Assembly: GCA_964528035.1 (NCBI GenBank)
Contig: CAZGQY010000188.1
Span: 1-7,818, forward strand
Source: CAZGQY01 sp964528035
Lineage (GTDB): Bacteria; Pseudomonadota; Gammaproteobacteria; Methylococcales; UBA1147
Reading direction: 5' to 3'
DNA length: 7,818 bases
The position numbers and the translations under genes were made by a program. Positions within the stretch are counted from its first letter, which is position 1. Each line of letters starts with the position of its first letter. Below, one piece after another: positions 1-5,437 of the stretch. The notes beneath the pieces are model-generated. The model saw nothing but the letters and a program-made list of their open reading frames with translations. It was not told the DNA's origin and made no database searches.

Positions 1-8
1 CAGGCAAT

Positions 9-392
9 TCAACTACAATTTTTCTGGTTCGTAGTAAGCCCTGACCGGGGCGCCATTTTGGTTTTACCCTCTGAATAACCACTTAACGCTTTGAAAGGCA
101 AGGTGGTATCTGGGGTTCGAAAACCTTCTCCACTTACATAGGTCAATCTGTCCGCAAAAGTGAGTTTCATCACTGCATGGCGGTCTTCAATACGCCCTGA
201 AGCCCAGAGTTCATACAGGTTTGCGAGAAAATCTATCACAGTTCGAAAACTTTCATCAAAGCCTCTTAACGGACAGCTACACAGAGCGACTTTTTCCTGC
301 ATGATCTGCTTTTCCAGTTGTAGTTCGCCGATGCGTTTCTCATAGGCGTTTACGACAGCCGTTGATTCCGCATCCACGATACGATCCAGCAC
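9..392 (-). pseudogene. C-terminal fragment of a large serine recombinase
   Basis: This is an open frame of about 127 codons (GTG at 392). It matches the C-terminal region of proteobacterial large serine recombinases (resolvase/invertase superfamily). The recognisable segments are LDRIVDAEST followed by a charged helical stretch (AYEKRIGEL, residues 17-25), then ELWASGRIEDRHAVMKL near residue 61, and LTYVSGEGFRTPDTTLPFK near residue 83. In the family these follow the zinc-ribbon domain and form part of the C-terminal DNA-binding and coiled-coil region. The N-terminal catalytic domain with its serine is absent. Upstream of the GTG the frame continues only as a short unrelated stretch, so the similarity breaks off near 392, about 65 bp before the HTH gene on the other strand. 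It cannot be an active recombinase. I read it as the remnant of an integrative element. The GTG is only the first available start and probably not a real one. Confidence 0.72.
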
Positions 393-457
393 AATTCCGG
401 TTGTCGTTTCCTATATTTTCCTCTATTCTCTCCATAGTTATTAGGGCAATAAATACT

Positions 458-643
458 ATGGCTGATCAGGTTTTGACCTTGAAAGAGGTGGCGGCGTACC
501 TGAAGCTCGTTGAAAAAACCGCGTACAAACTTGCCGCAGAAGGTAAGCTCCCTGGCTTCAAGGTCGGTGGAAGCTTGCGTTTTAAGGAGGCTGATATAGA
601 GGGCTGGATAGAAAAGAAAAAGAAGAAAGAGGCAGATCAGTGA
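458..643 (+). CDS. Small excisionase-type helix-turn-helix DNA-binding protein
   Basis: This 61-residue protein (MADQVLTLKEVAAYLKL...) is almost entirely one MerR-like/HTH_17 domain. The helix LTLKEVAAYLKLVEKTAYK (residues 6-24) is followed by the turn EGKLPGFKVGG and the wing SLRFKEADIEGWI (residues 39-51), and the protein ends in a lysine-rich tail. I chose the ATG at 458 because the family begins within a few residues of the TLKEVA motif. A longer in-frame start would add 32 residues without similarity. A weak AGGG lies about 12 nt upstream. Such proteins occur as excisionases or as small regulators in front of type I restriction operons. Here the next gene fragment 34 nt downstream is the start of hsdR, which fits the second role. 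The gene itself looks intact although the system it preceded has been deleted. Its exact function is not shown by the sequence. Confidence 0.8.
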   Translation: MADQVLTLKEVAAYLKLVEKTAYKLAAEGKLPGFKVGGSLRFKEADIEGWIEKKKKKEADQ

Positions 644-677
644 ATTTTGAATTTCAGGCCATTGTCGGGGCGGGTGC

Positions 678-797
678 ATGACAAAAGAGCAACAGATTGA
701 AAATACCCTAATTGAGAAGCTAAAAGACCTCAAATATACCTATCGCGAGGATATCCGCGACAAGGTAACGCTTGAGCATAGAAGCATTAGCAAATGA
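678..797 (+). pseudogene. hsdR: N-terminal stub of type I restriction endonuclease subunit HsdR
   Basis: The ATG at 678 opens a 39-codon frame, MTKEQQIENTLIEKLKDLK, followed by YTYREDIRDKVTLE. This is the typical first ~33 residues of HsdR (full length usually around 1000 residues), where an N-terminal helix precedes the nuclease domain. Similarity stops at TLE; the last residues (HRSISK) look unrelated and the frame ends at the TGA at 795. The nuclease, DEAD-box translocase and C-terminal domains are all missing. The spacing of 34 nt from the HTH gene is operon-like. I infer an internal deletion that removed nearly all of hsdR, any hsdS and most of hsdM, leaving this stub and the hsdM tail downstream. 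The restriction system cannot function. Confidence 0.68.
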
Positions 798-819
798 ATT
801 AAAAGAACTCGATTTCTCG

Positions 820-841
820 TTCCCACGCTCCCGCGTGGGAA
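820..841. repeat. REP-like palindrome
   Basis: The arms TTCCCACGC and GCGTGGGAA form a perfect 9-bp inverted repeat around the 4-nt spacer TCCC, flanked by CTCG on the left and TGCATACGG on the right. Palindromes of this kind (GTTCCCA...TGGGAAY, then GCAT) are familiar dispersed repeats in many bacterial genomes. It lies exactly between the hsdR stub and the hsdM tail, that is, at the deletion scar. Only one copy is present in this window, so its repeat status rests on general resemblance. Confidence 0.65.
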
Positions 842-868
842 TGCATACGGCGCTTAAATAATGGGTAG

Positions 869-1174
869 AAGCCGCTATTTGAAAAAGGTAAACGACAGAA
901 CCGTCTTCTGCCTGAACATATCAATAAGATCATAGCGTGTTATCAATGCCGCAAGGAAGAAGAGCGGTATTCGCGCCGAGTTTCGATGGAAGAAATCGAG
1001 AAGAATGACTACAACCTGAATATTTCCAGGTATGTCAGTACAGCCGAGCCGGAAAGGCAAATAGACTTACAGGCCGTGAATGATGAGCTTATCGCTGTTG
1101 AAAGCAAATTTGTTACTGCAACCAATAAGCATAATAAGTTTTTGGACGAACTTGGATTGCCGAAATTACCGTAG
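869..1174 (+). pseudogene. hsdM: C-terminal fragment of type I methyltransferase subunit HsdM
   Basis: From 869 (just after an in-frame TAG) to the TAG at 1172 the frame encodes about 101 residues matching the end of N-6 adenine methylases of type I systems. The motif KGKRQNRLLPEHINKII is followed by a short charged stretch and RVSMEEIEKNDYNLNISRY, the family's conserved 'NDYNLNI.RYV' segment. A helical tail then ends in KFLDELGLPKLP. The SAM-binding and NPPF catalytic motifs, expected several hundred residues earlier, are absent. The first ATG in frame is at 986, inside the conserved block, and has no good ribosome-binding site, so this is not an independent gene. It shares orientation with the HTH gene and the hsdR stub and is the far end of the same deleted operon. 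Confidence 0.78.
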
Positions 1175-1280
1175 AGGCTGCAAAAATTTGCACCGACAAG
1201 TCTTACTCAGGCCTGGCTGGTGAAGGCGGCGCTTGCCGCATAAAAAAGGTGATGCTTTGCGGCTTATTCGAGAGTGCGTG

Positions 1281-1306
1281 TTAACCCTCAAATGCGAAAG
1301 GGTTAA
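1281..1306 (-). terminator. Inverted repeat at the end of hipA, possible terminator
   Basis: TTAACCCT (1281-1288) and AGGGTTAA (1299-1306) form a perfect 8-bp inverted repeat with a 10-nt loop. It covers the hipA stop codon and its last codons. Read on the minus strand there is no T-run directly after the stem; a run of six Ts comes only about 35 nt further on, inside a second weak hairpin (GCCGCA/TGCGGC). The hairpin could protect the mRNA 3' end or slow transcription. A classical terminator is not established. Confidence 0.3.
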
Positions 1307-2549
1307 GGAACTGCCTTTTCCAAAACAGTTCTCGATCAACCGTACTCAGGGTTGCTTCATCGCAAACCTTCTCCCAATTGGCTTCAATCGCTTCGCGTTG
1401 TTTTTCGAAAATCACTTTGGCTTCTTCTTGTGAAAGCAGGAAGTGGTGTGCAGCATTGAGGCAAGATTTCAGCTTGCTTAATCGATTGTCCCCGGAAATC
1501 AACATGGCTTGCGTTGCTTCATTGCCTGTACGGCCTTGCGGGCATAGATCGTAAGCCGGGGTCAGGTGCAGCGTTTTGCCGCTCCAGAATGCTGCATGGT
1601 TGCGTGCATGGTCATCGGTATTGCCGCACAGAATGTTGAAAACGATACGAGAAAACAGCGCTTCGAGTGTTTGTTTCGGATCATCGAAGCGATGGCGGAT
1701 AATTTCGGCGAAGGTTTCATAGCTCGCATACCGCGCCATCATGTCATCCAGGCCAAACAGCGTTAGCGCCGAAACCATGGCTTTGCGCGTCCAGCCCTTG
1801 GCAGTCTTTTCGCGATCAAATCGCTCGATCAAAAGGATGTCTTTTTGCGCAGCTTGAACCAGCTTTACAGGCGCGGCATTTATTTCGGCCAGCATTGCCA
1901 GTCGCATGGCGATAAATTCGGTCTTGACCACACTGTAAAGGTCGGTGCTCGATGAAAACTTCGCGATGTATTTTGCTCCCTGATCTTCGATCAGGGCTTT
2001 GGGGCGTGCGCCGCCAATAGAGCTGCCATGGAAGAGAGCCTGATCCAGCTCTGGGGTGAGCGGTACGCCTTGCTCAAGCCGCGCTGCGGATTCAAGCAAT
2101 TCTTCCAGCGGGACGTTGTTAGCCAAACGAGGAATGTATTCACTGGGTGAGTGCTGAAAATCCAATGCGCCGATACGGTCAGAGCCGGATTCCAGCAAAT
2201 AGCTTAGCTCACCGAGTGCTTCGGTATCCGACTCTTTACCTTTGCGCCCGAGCTTTTTATTGATGATCACGCGCCGACCCCAGGCATCCGGAGCAGAATC
2301 TCGGATACAGCCAGGCATCGTTAGCCCGTCAAGCAGAGGCAATACGCCTTTTTTGAGTGGCAATTCCGGTTCATAAATGGAAATGGCCGGAGGGTTGGCA
2401 TTGATGCGCTCCAGATAGCTTTTACCGTAGTTGAACTGCACGTTACCGTGATCGTCAGCCTCAAGCTTTCCGGCAACAACGGGTTCAGTGGCTTCGGGAA
2501 GCCATATCCAGACATAAGCTTGTTTATCTGTGGTATTAGAAGTCATCAT
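1281..2549 (-). CDS. hipA: HipA-family serine/threonine kinase toxin
   Basis: A 422-residue protein of full family length. HipA kinases phosphorylate glutamyl-tRNA synthetase or related targets, stop growth and promote persistence; the cognate antitoxin is HipB. Kinase hallmarks, numbered from the ATG at 2549, are as follows. The loop HGSSIGGARPK (174-184) contains Ser177, aligned with the autophosphorylated Ser150 of E. coli HipA. YIAKF carries Lys197 for ATP binding. VKTEF carries Glu211. The catalytic loop GNTDDHARNH contains Asp312 and Asn317. LTPAYDLCP contains the metal-binding Asp334. All key residues are present, so the kinase should be active. A TTG six bases upstream is possible, but the ATG at 2549 has AAAGG (2556-2560) at ideal spacing. 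The gene overlaps the end of hipB by 14 nt, which implies translational coupling so that antitoxin is made first. Confidence 0.94.
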   Translation of the reverse strand: MMTSNTTDKQAYVWIWLPEATEPVVAGKLEADDHGNVQFNYGKSYLERINANPPAISIYEPELPLKKGVLPLLDGLTMPGCIRDSAPDAWGRRVIINKKLGRKGKESDTEALGELSYLLESGSDRIGALDFQHSPSEYIPRLANNVPLEELLESAARLEQGVPLTPELDQALFHGSSIGGARPKALIEDQGAKYIAKFSSSTDLYSVVKTEFIAMRLAMLAEINAAPVKLVQAAQKDILLIERFDREKTAKGWTRKAMVSALTLFGLDDMMARYASYETFAEIIRHRFDDPKQTLEALFSRIVFNILCGNTDDHARNHAAFWSGKTLHLTPAYDLCPQGRTGNEATQAMLISGDNRLSKLKSCLNAAHHFLLSQEEAKVIFEKQREAIEANWEKVCDEATLSTVDRELFWKRQFLNPFAFEG

Positions 2550-2874
2550 CGGCAACCTTTATTTTCTTGCGCACCGACTTGGGTAGCAGTGCAAGTTTGT
2601 CTTCTGTCTGGCGAATATGTTTAGTGAGGGTGGTCGCTTCTGCATCGAAGAGTTTAACGCCAACGATGGTAGCAACCTCAAAGGTCGCCCCCAGTTCGCA
2701 CTTGGGATCGCCTTTTTCTATGCGTTGCAACAACCCACGCGAAATTCCAGCGCGGTCAGCTACCTCTTGCGTGGTCATCTTGCGCTCTTTTCTTGCCACA
2801 CTGATGAGATTGCCAAGCAGGGTGATGGCCTCAAGGCTATAGCGGGAATAAGTGCGTGCCGATACTTTGGACAT
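2536..2874 (-). CDS. hipB: HipB-type antitoxin, XRE-family DNA-binding protein
   Basis: A 112-residue protein with a Cro/CI-type helix-turn-helix at about residues 17-72. The HTH core is TTQEVADRAGISRGLLQRIEKG in outline, with the recognition helix near residues 44-55. HipB dimers bind and inhibit HipA and repress their own operon. The last residues (SVRKKIKVADDDF) are a basic-then-acidic tail seen in this antitoxin subgroup. The start ATG at 2872-2874 has AAAGG at 2881-2885. It is the first gene of the hipBA operon; its end overlaps the start of hipA. The perfect inverted repeat directly upstream is the obvious candidate operator, and its near arm covers the ribosome-binding site. N-terminal residues 1-16 (basic, serine-rich) lie outside the HTH and may contact DNA or toxin. 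Confidence 0.9.
   Translation of the reverse strand: MSKVSARTYSRYSLEAITLLGNLISVARKERKMTTQEVADRAGISRGLLQRIEKGDPKCELGATFEVATIVGVKLFDAEATTLTKHIRQTEDKLALLPKSVRKKIKVADDDF
2556..2560 (-). promoter_or_regulatory. Ribosome-binding site that fixes the hipA start
   Basis: AAAGG on the minus strand lies 6 nt before the ATG at 2549, inside the last codons of hipB. This spacing favours the ATG at 2549 over the upstream TTG at 2555, which would sit on top of the site. Confidence 0.55.
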
Positions 2875-2881
2875 GGTTTAC

Positions 2882-2936
2882 CTTTGATTTATAAATGAAT
2901 CCTATGGGCTTTATAGGATTCATTTATAAATCAAAG
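2882..2936. promoter_or_regulatory. Perfect 24-bp-arm inverted repeat, probable hipBA operator
   Basis: Arms 2882-2905 and 2913-2936 are exact reverse complements separated by GGGCTTT. Each arm contains the self-complementary 10-mer ATTTATAAAT (2887-2896 and 2922-2931, centres 35 bp apart). The inner ends carry ATCC and GGAT, reminiscent of the TATCC...GGATA half-sites bound by E. coli HipB, but with wider spacing. It begins 7 bp before the hipB start codon, and the near arm overlaps the ribosome-binding site (2881-2885). It could serve as operator DNA and, if transcribed, as an mRNA hairpin hiding that site. A promoter element such as TATAAA lies within the inner part on the minus strand, but I cannot fix the -35. 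Confidence 0.7.
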
Positions 2937-2974
2937 TACCAGTCTTTGTCTGATTCAGCAAGTAAAAAATGTTT

Positions 2975-3013
2975 CATATATAGACCTCAATATAACATTA
3001 TGGGCTATATATG
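2975..3013. repeat. 9-bp inverted repeat CATATATAG/CTATATATG
   Basis: CATATATAG (2975-2983) and CTATATATG (3005-3013) are exact reverse complements 21 bp apart, so the centres are 30 bp apart, about three helical turns. It lies in the AT-rich gap upstream of hipBA and could be a second regulatory site for hipBA or for the plus-strand gene at 3223. AT-rich composition makes a chance origin possible. Confidence 0.35.
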
Positions 3014-3118
3014 GATCATGACTGGCGCTGTAAGAGAGTGCGCGATCTTCCACATTTGCAGAAATAAAGCGTTAAATAATATAGTTACTGCCCGTCTTGT
3101 GTCCTTTAACTTCTGATA

Positions 3119-3175
3119 AACCCTTTCGAAAGGGTTACCAAAGGGTTTCGTAACGGTTAGTAACGATAATGTAAC
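3119..3175 (+). promoter_or_regulatory. 18-bp palindrome and GTAAC repeat cluster
   Basis: AACCCTTTCGAAAGGGTT (3119-3136) is a perfect 18-bp palindrome. It is followed by three direct copies of GTAAC at 3150, 3160 and 3171, about one helical turn apart, plus an inverted copy GTTAC at 3134-3138. GATAAT (3165-3170), between the second and third copies, matches a -10 box at five of six positions, although no convincing -35 is seen. The arrangement looks like a cooperative repressor or activator array for the gene starting at 3223. The binding protein is unknown. Confidence 0.45.
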
Positions 3176-3204
3176 ACTACCGAATAAATAACTATTTTTC
3201 ACCA

Positions 3205-3220
3205 CTACCAAAGGAGGTAG
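3205..3220 (+). promoter_or_regulatory. Very strong ribosome-binding site within a small hairpin
   Basis: AAAGGAGGT (3210-3218) is a near-perfect complement to the 16S rRNA tail, 4 nt before the ATG at 3223. The flanking CTACC (3205-3209) and GGTAG (3216-3220) can pair and would partly bury it. This site decides the start at 3223 and argues that the short frame beginning there is, or was, translated efficiently. Confidence 0.55.
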
Positions 3221-3222
3221 AC

Positions 3223-3492
3223 ATGACACAACCGCAACCACAATATCAATATTAGAACGGTTGTGCCGCTATATCACCCGACCGGCCATTGCCAACGAAC
3301 GACTTACACGAAACCACTTCACTACAGGATGGGCAGCCTATGCCGATCTCCTTGTGCATAACACTAAGCGATACTGAATATAAAGAACTTTGTGACCATC
3401 TTAATAACGGGTTTTCTAGCGGAGGTTATGCTCACCGATATAGCGCATTGTCTAGGTTATATCGCACAATGTTTGAAGATAGGCGAGTATAG
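3223..3492 (+). pseudogene. Small unknown protein interrupted by an amber codon after residue 10
   Basis: From the ATG at 3223 the frame reads MTQPQPQYQY and then TAG (3253-3255). It then stays open for a further 78 codons to the TAG at 3490, through LPTNDLHETTSLQDGQPMP, ISLCITLSDTEYKELCDHL and YAHRYSALSRLYRTMFEDRR. The second part has no ribosome-binding site of its own; its first candidate start is a TTG at 3289. The shared frame and single strong ribosome-binding site suggest one ~89-residue gene with an in-frame amber mutation. Alternatives are a 10-residue leader peptide (3223-3255) controlling the downstream frame, or amber readthrough. I recognise no family. The C-terminal half is helical with many Tyr and Arg residues and could be a DNA- or protein-binding accessory protein. 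It lies between hipBA and the phasin region. Confidence 0.45.
3227..3265 (+). repeat. Hairpin bracketing the 10-codon frame
   Basis: CACAACCG (3227-3234) and CGGTTGTG (3258-3265) form a perfect 8-bp stem. It starts inside codon 2 of the short frame and closes just past its amber stop. Translation of the ten codons would melt it, an arrangement seen in attenuation-type control. The loop is 23 nt. Confidence 0.35.
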
Positions 3493-3497
3493 GAGCC

Positions 3498-3545
3498 ATG
3501 GTAAAACCCCCTAAACCTTTATTTAAACAACAGAATTCGATTTGA
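3498..3545 (+). CDS. Very short frame after the amber-interrupted gene (MVKPPKPLFKQQNSI)
   Basis: The ATG at 3498 lies 5 nt after the preceding stop, with AGGAG at 3491-3495 only 2 nt ahead. Fifteen codons follow, rich in Pro and Lys, before a TGA. The tight spacing is operon-like. It may be the start of a second gene of the same cassette that has been cut off, or chance. No family is recognisable. Confidence 0.2.
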   Translation: MVKPPKPLFKQQNSI

Positions 3546-3854
3546 GCATACTTTTTGCTTAATCGTTAATGTAGGTAAATATTTTCCTTGTAGGCCAAAC
3601 CTTGGTTCGCAGGGTAGCGACCCGGCTGGAAAATGATTCGCTTACTTTTCTATGGAGTGGCTTCGATGCTTGAATAAGTCAGCAAGGCTTTGGTATCTGA
3701 GTAGGTTCAGACTACCCCTGAATTTTCTTAGAGATTCAGCCGGCCAGTAAGGTCAGCCCTACGATTTGCTTTGCAGACAGCATAACAAGAATCTAAGTGG
3801 AGGAACCACGAAAGCTAAATTGTGAACGCTTAACATGAACAGAGGAGAATTGTT
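3546..3854 (+). other. 309-bp non-coding leader region before the phasin-like gene
   Basis: No convincing coding frame is visible on either strand. TTCAG (3706-3710), CTGAA (3718-3722) and TTCAG (3735-3739) allow two mutually exclusive 5-bp hairpins. The segment ends with AGAGGAG (3841-3847), a good ribosome-binding site 7 nt before the ATG at 3855. Promoter elements for the downstream gene are expected here, but none stands out clearly. Confidence 0.4.
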
Positions 3855-4325
3855 ATGAAAGAAAAAATCAGTATCGATGATATGTATTATGCACGGCTTG
3901 ATGCGTGGGAAAAACTATTGACCGAGGTGTTGCATGCTCAATCCGATTCAATGCGCTCGGGTCTTCGGTCCAAACATCCGGAACAGGCAGTTGACAGTTT
4001 TACAGCCCAACTGTTCGAATACAGCCATAAGCAGCTAGAAAATTGGGTTGCGATCGAGCAGGAGTTTTTGAGCGCCATTGTCCAGTCGATCAAAGCAATA
4101 GACCCTGCTGTGGGGTATACACCAGAATCAGGGAAAGAAACAGCGAATCGATTTATTGACCACTGGGGTAATCGATCTGGAAAAGCCTTGGAAGCGCATA
4201 CCGACTTTTATTCACTAATATTTCCATGGAACGATGGTGAAGCAGAATCTTCAGAGACTGAAGAATCGAGAATTCAAGAAGAAAAAGGTTCCACTCTAGA
4301 AACGTTCGCTACAGCCGCCGCCTAA
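3855..4325 (+). CDS. Acidic helical phasin-like protein of unknown function
   Basis: 156 residues, starting at the ATG at 3855 with AGAGGAG 7 nt upstream. There is no signal peptide or membrane segment. Residues about 10-90 are predicted amphipathic helix (MYYARLDAWEKLLTEVL; FTAQLFEYSHKQLENWVAIE; FLSAIVQSIKAID). A FYSLIFPW segment follows near 118-125, then an acidic Glu/Ser-rich tail and an alanine end. I do not recognise it with certainty. Its helical make-up and position 212 nt before a clear phasin suggest a second granule-associated protein, but the Phasin_2 signature is not evident. A terminator at 4444-4467 separates it from the next gene, so the two are probably separate transcripts. 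It could equally be an unrelated cytoplasmic protein. Confidence 0.75.
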   Translation: MKEKISIDDMYYARLDAWEKLLTEVLHAQSDSMRSGLRSKHPEQAVDSFTAQLFEYSHKQLENWVAIEQEFLSAIVQSIKAIDPAVGYTPESGKETANRFIDHWGNRSGKALEAHTDFYSLIFPWNDGEAESSETEESRIQEEKGSTLETFATAAA

Positions 4326-4363
4326 TAAACATCCACAAGCAAAGCAGTTTACTTTTGGGAGCG

Positions 4364-4391
4364 GGATTTACGTTGAAAAGGAGCTAAATCC
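4364..4391 (+). repeat. 7-bp inverted repeat GGATTTA/TAAATCC
   Basis: GGATTTA (4364-4370) and TAAATCC (4385-4391) are exact reverse complements with a 14-nt loop containing AAAGGAG. It lies between the phasin-like gene and its terminator. Its role is unknown. Confidence 0.25.
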
Positions 4392-4443
4392 TATTAAGAT
4401 ATCAGATAACTACCCAGAAACAAATTTCTCTTTCTTTGTGGGA

Positions 4444-4467
4444 AAATGTTGCAGTGCAGCATTTTTT
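4444..4467 (+). terminator. Rho-independent terminator
   Basis: AAATGTTGC (4444-4452) pairs with GCAGCATTT (4456-4464), nine pairs with one G-U, around the loop AGT, and six Ts end at 4467. It lies 118 nt after the stop of the gene at 3855 and 70 nt before the phasin start, so it should end the first transcript. Confidence 0.72.
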
Positions 4468-4537
4468 AATCTATTATGCCTACAAATCCCAACGGATTCC
4501 AAAATTTATTGAATTATTTTTTTCTAGGAGACTAACG

Positions 4538-4891
4538 ATGACAAACTCATTTCCCAATACCGATTTTTCAAAAAGTCTTGAAATTTCCATGAAACTTGTT
4601 GACTTGAACGTTACAAAATTTACAACGATCGTCGAAGCTCAAACTGCTGCTACGACTGGCTTTGTTGAACTGGTAGCGACACGCGTTAAAGCGGCCGCTG
4701 AAATCAAAGACTATGACAGCCTCTTGGGTTTCGCTCAGGATCAAACAAAGATCATGCAGTCAAACGTAGAAAAATTGATTGCCGATTGCAAATCTTCCGC
4801 TGAAGACACGATTGCTTATGGTAAAGAAGTCCAGCAAATCCTGGATCAAAGTACCAAACCTGTTAAGGCTTCAGCAAAAAAAGCGGCATAG
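4538..4891 (+). CDS. Phasin family protein (polyhydroxyalkanoate granule coat)
   Basis: 117 residues starting at the ATG at 4538, with TAGGAG (4525-4530) 7 nt ahead; longer in-frame starts lack a ribosome-binding site. The pattern is that of Phasin_2 proteins. An N-terminal helix (FSKSLEISMKLVDLNVTKF, residues 8-26) leads to the typical VEAQTAATTGFVELVATRVKA-like stretch at about 30-49. This is followed by YDSLLGFAQDQTKIMQSNVEK (about 57-77) and a Lys/Ala tail ending KASAKKAA. Phasins are small amphipathic coiled proteins that coat polyhydroxyalkanoate granules and control their size. No PHA synthase or depolymerase lies in this window, so storage is inferred from the family alone. Phasin-like proteins without PHA also exist. 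The strong Lys/Ala-rich tail is normal for the family. Confidence 0.82.
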   Translation: MTNSFPNTDFSKSLEISMKLVDLNVTKFTTIVEAQTAATTGFVELVATRVKAAAEIKDYDSLLGFAQDQTKIMQSNVEKLIADCKSSAEDTIAYGKEVQQILDQSTKPVKASAKKAA

Positions 4892-4934
4892 CGACTTTAC
4901 CTACCGAGGTTAATTAGTTCCGCTCGATCCAGTG

Positions 4935-5225
4935 ATGCACCCCGCTTCCAACGTGGTGGCGGGTACATCCCTATTGCAAATTTCTAGCGATCAGAATCAC
5001 ACCAACCATATTGAAATGATTTCAATTGATAAAAAAGGCATTTTTTTGCTTTCACAATCTTCATCATCAAAACAAATCGCCAATAGTTCAACTCTTCGCC
5101 ACCGGAAGCGCCAAATCCATAAAAATTGGGCAAATGCTCGGGCTGCCTTCAACGCACCGAACACTATTGACCAGAATAAGTGGGAAGGCGAATTGGAACG
5201 GGTTGCCTACCGTTCCATGAATTGA
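4935..5225 (+). CDS. Doubtful hypothetical ORF
   Basis: A 96-codon frame from the ATG at 4935, with an alternative ATG at 5016. The start overlaps the GC-rich hairpin and neither ATG has a ribosome-binding site. The N-terminal half is low-complexity (Ser-rich, SQSSSSKQ). The C-terminal third (KNWANARAAFNAPNTIDQN, then WEGELERVAYRSMN) has a more protein-like composition and may be the tail of a degraded gene. Another frame over the same stretch is also open for 64 codons, which weakens the case. I recognise no family. Confidence 0.2.
   Translation: MHPASNVVAGTSLLQISSDQNHTNHIEMISIDKKGIFLLSQSSSSKQIANSSTLRHRKRQIHKNWANARAAFNAPNTIDQNKWEGELERVAYRSMN
4941..4963 (+). terminator. GC-rich hairpin after the phasin gene
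   Basis: CCCGC (4941-4945) pairs with GCGGG (4959-4963), extended by CCA/TGG across a small internal loop. It lies 50 nt after the phasin stop. There is no T-run, so it is only a possible terminator or 3' stabilising hairpin. Confidence 0.3.
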
Positions 5226-5437
5226 ATAATTAAGAATTAGAATATCTAGATCATCCCACCCTACGGGAAGTGGCGGGGAATTGGTAACGATTCCAATTTC
5301 AATAATCCTCGGTAAATCACTCGTTGTTATCTATGACTCCGTAGGGACTACCAGTCACTGTTGGTTGTAGAGATATTTTTCTGTCTATCTACAAAATCCA
5401 TATCGTTTGGTCCCTTAACAAACAATAAAGGGTCGTA

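Noticed and set aside
350..733. 127-codon minus-strand frame over the HTH gene
   Set aside because: It overlaps the well-supported HTH protein and hsdR stub and has no recognisable domain.
1566..1766. Plus-strand open frame inside hipA
   Set aside because: It is the antisense of the conserved HipA catalytic region, which is unmistakable on the minus strand.
2567..2898. Two plus-strand open frames of 91 and 93 codons opposite hipB
   Set aside because: Both are shadows of hipB; the HTH protein and its overlap with hipA establish the minus-strand reading.
3119..3175. Short GTAAC repeats as a CRISPR array or replication iterons
   Set aside because: Repeats are only 5 bp with 5-6 bp gaps, too short for CRISPR, and no replication initiator gene is nearby.
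3655..3676. TGGC...TGCTTG as a sigma-54 promoter before the phasin-like gene
   Set aside because: The GG to GC distance is 9 rather than the required 12 bases.
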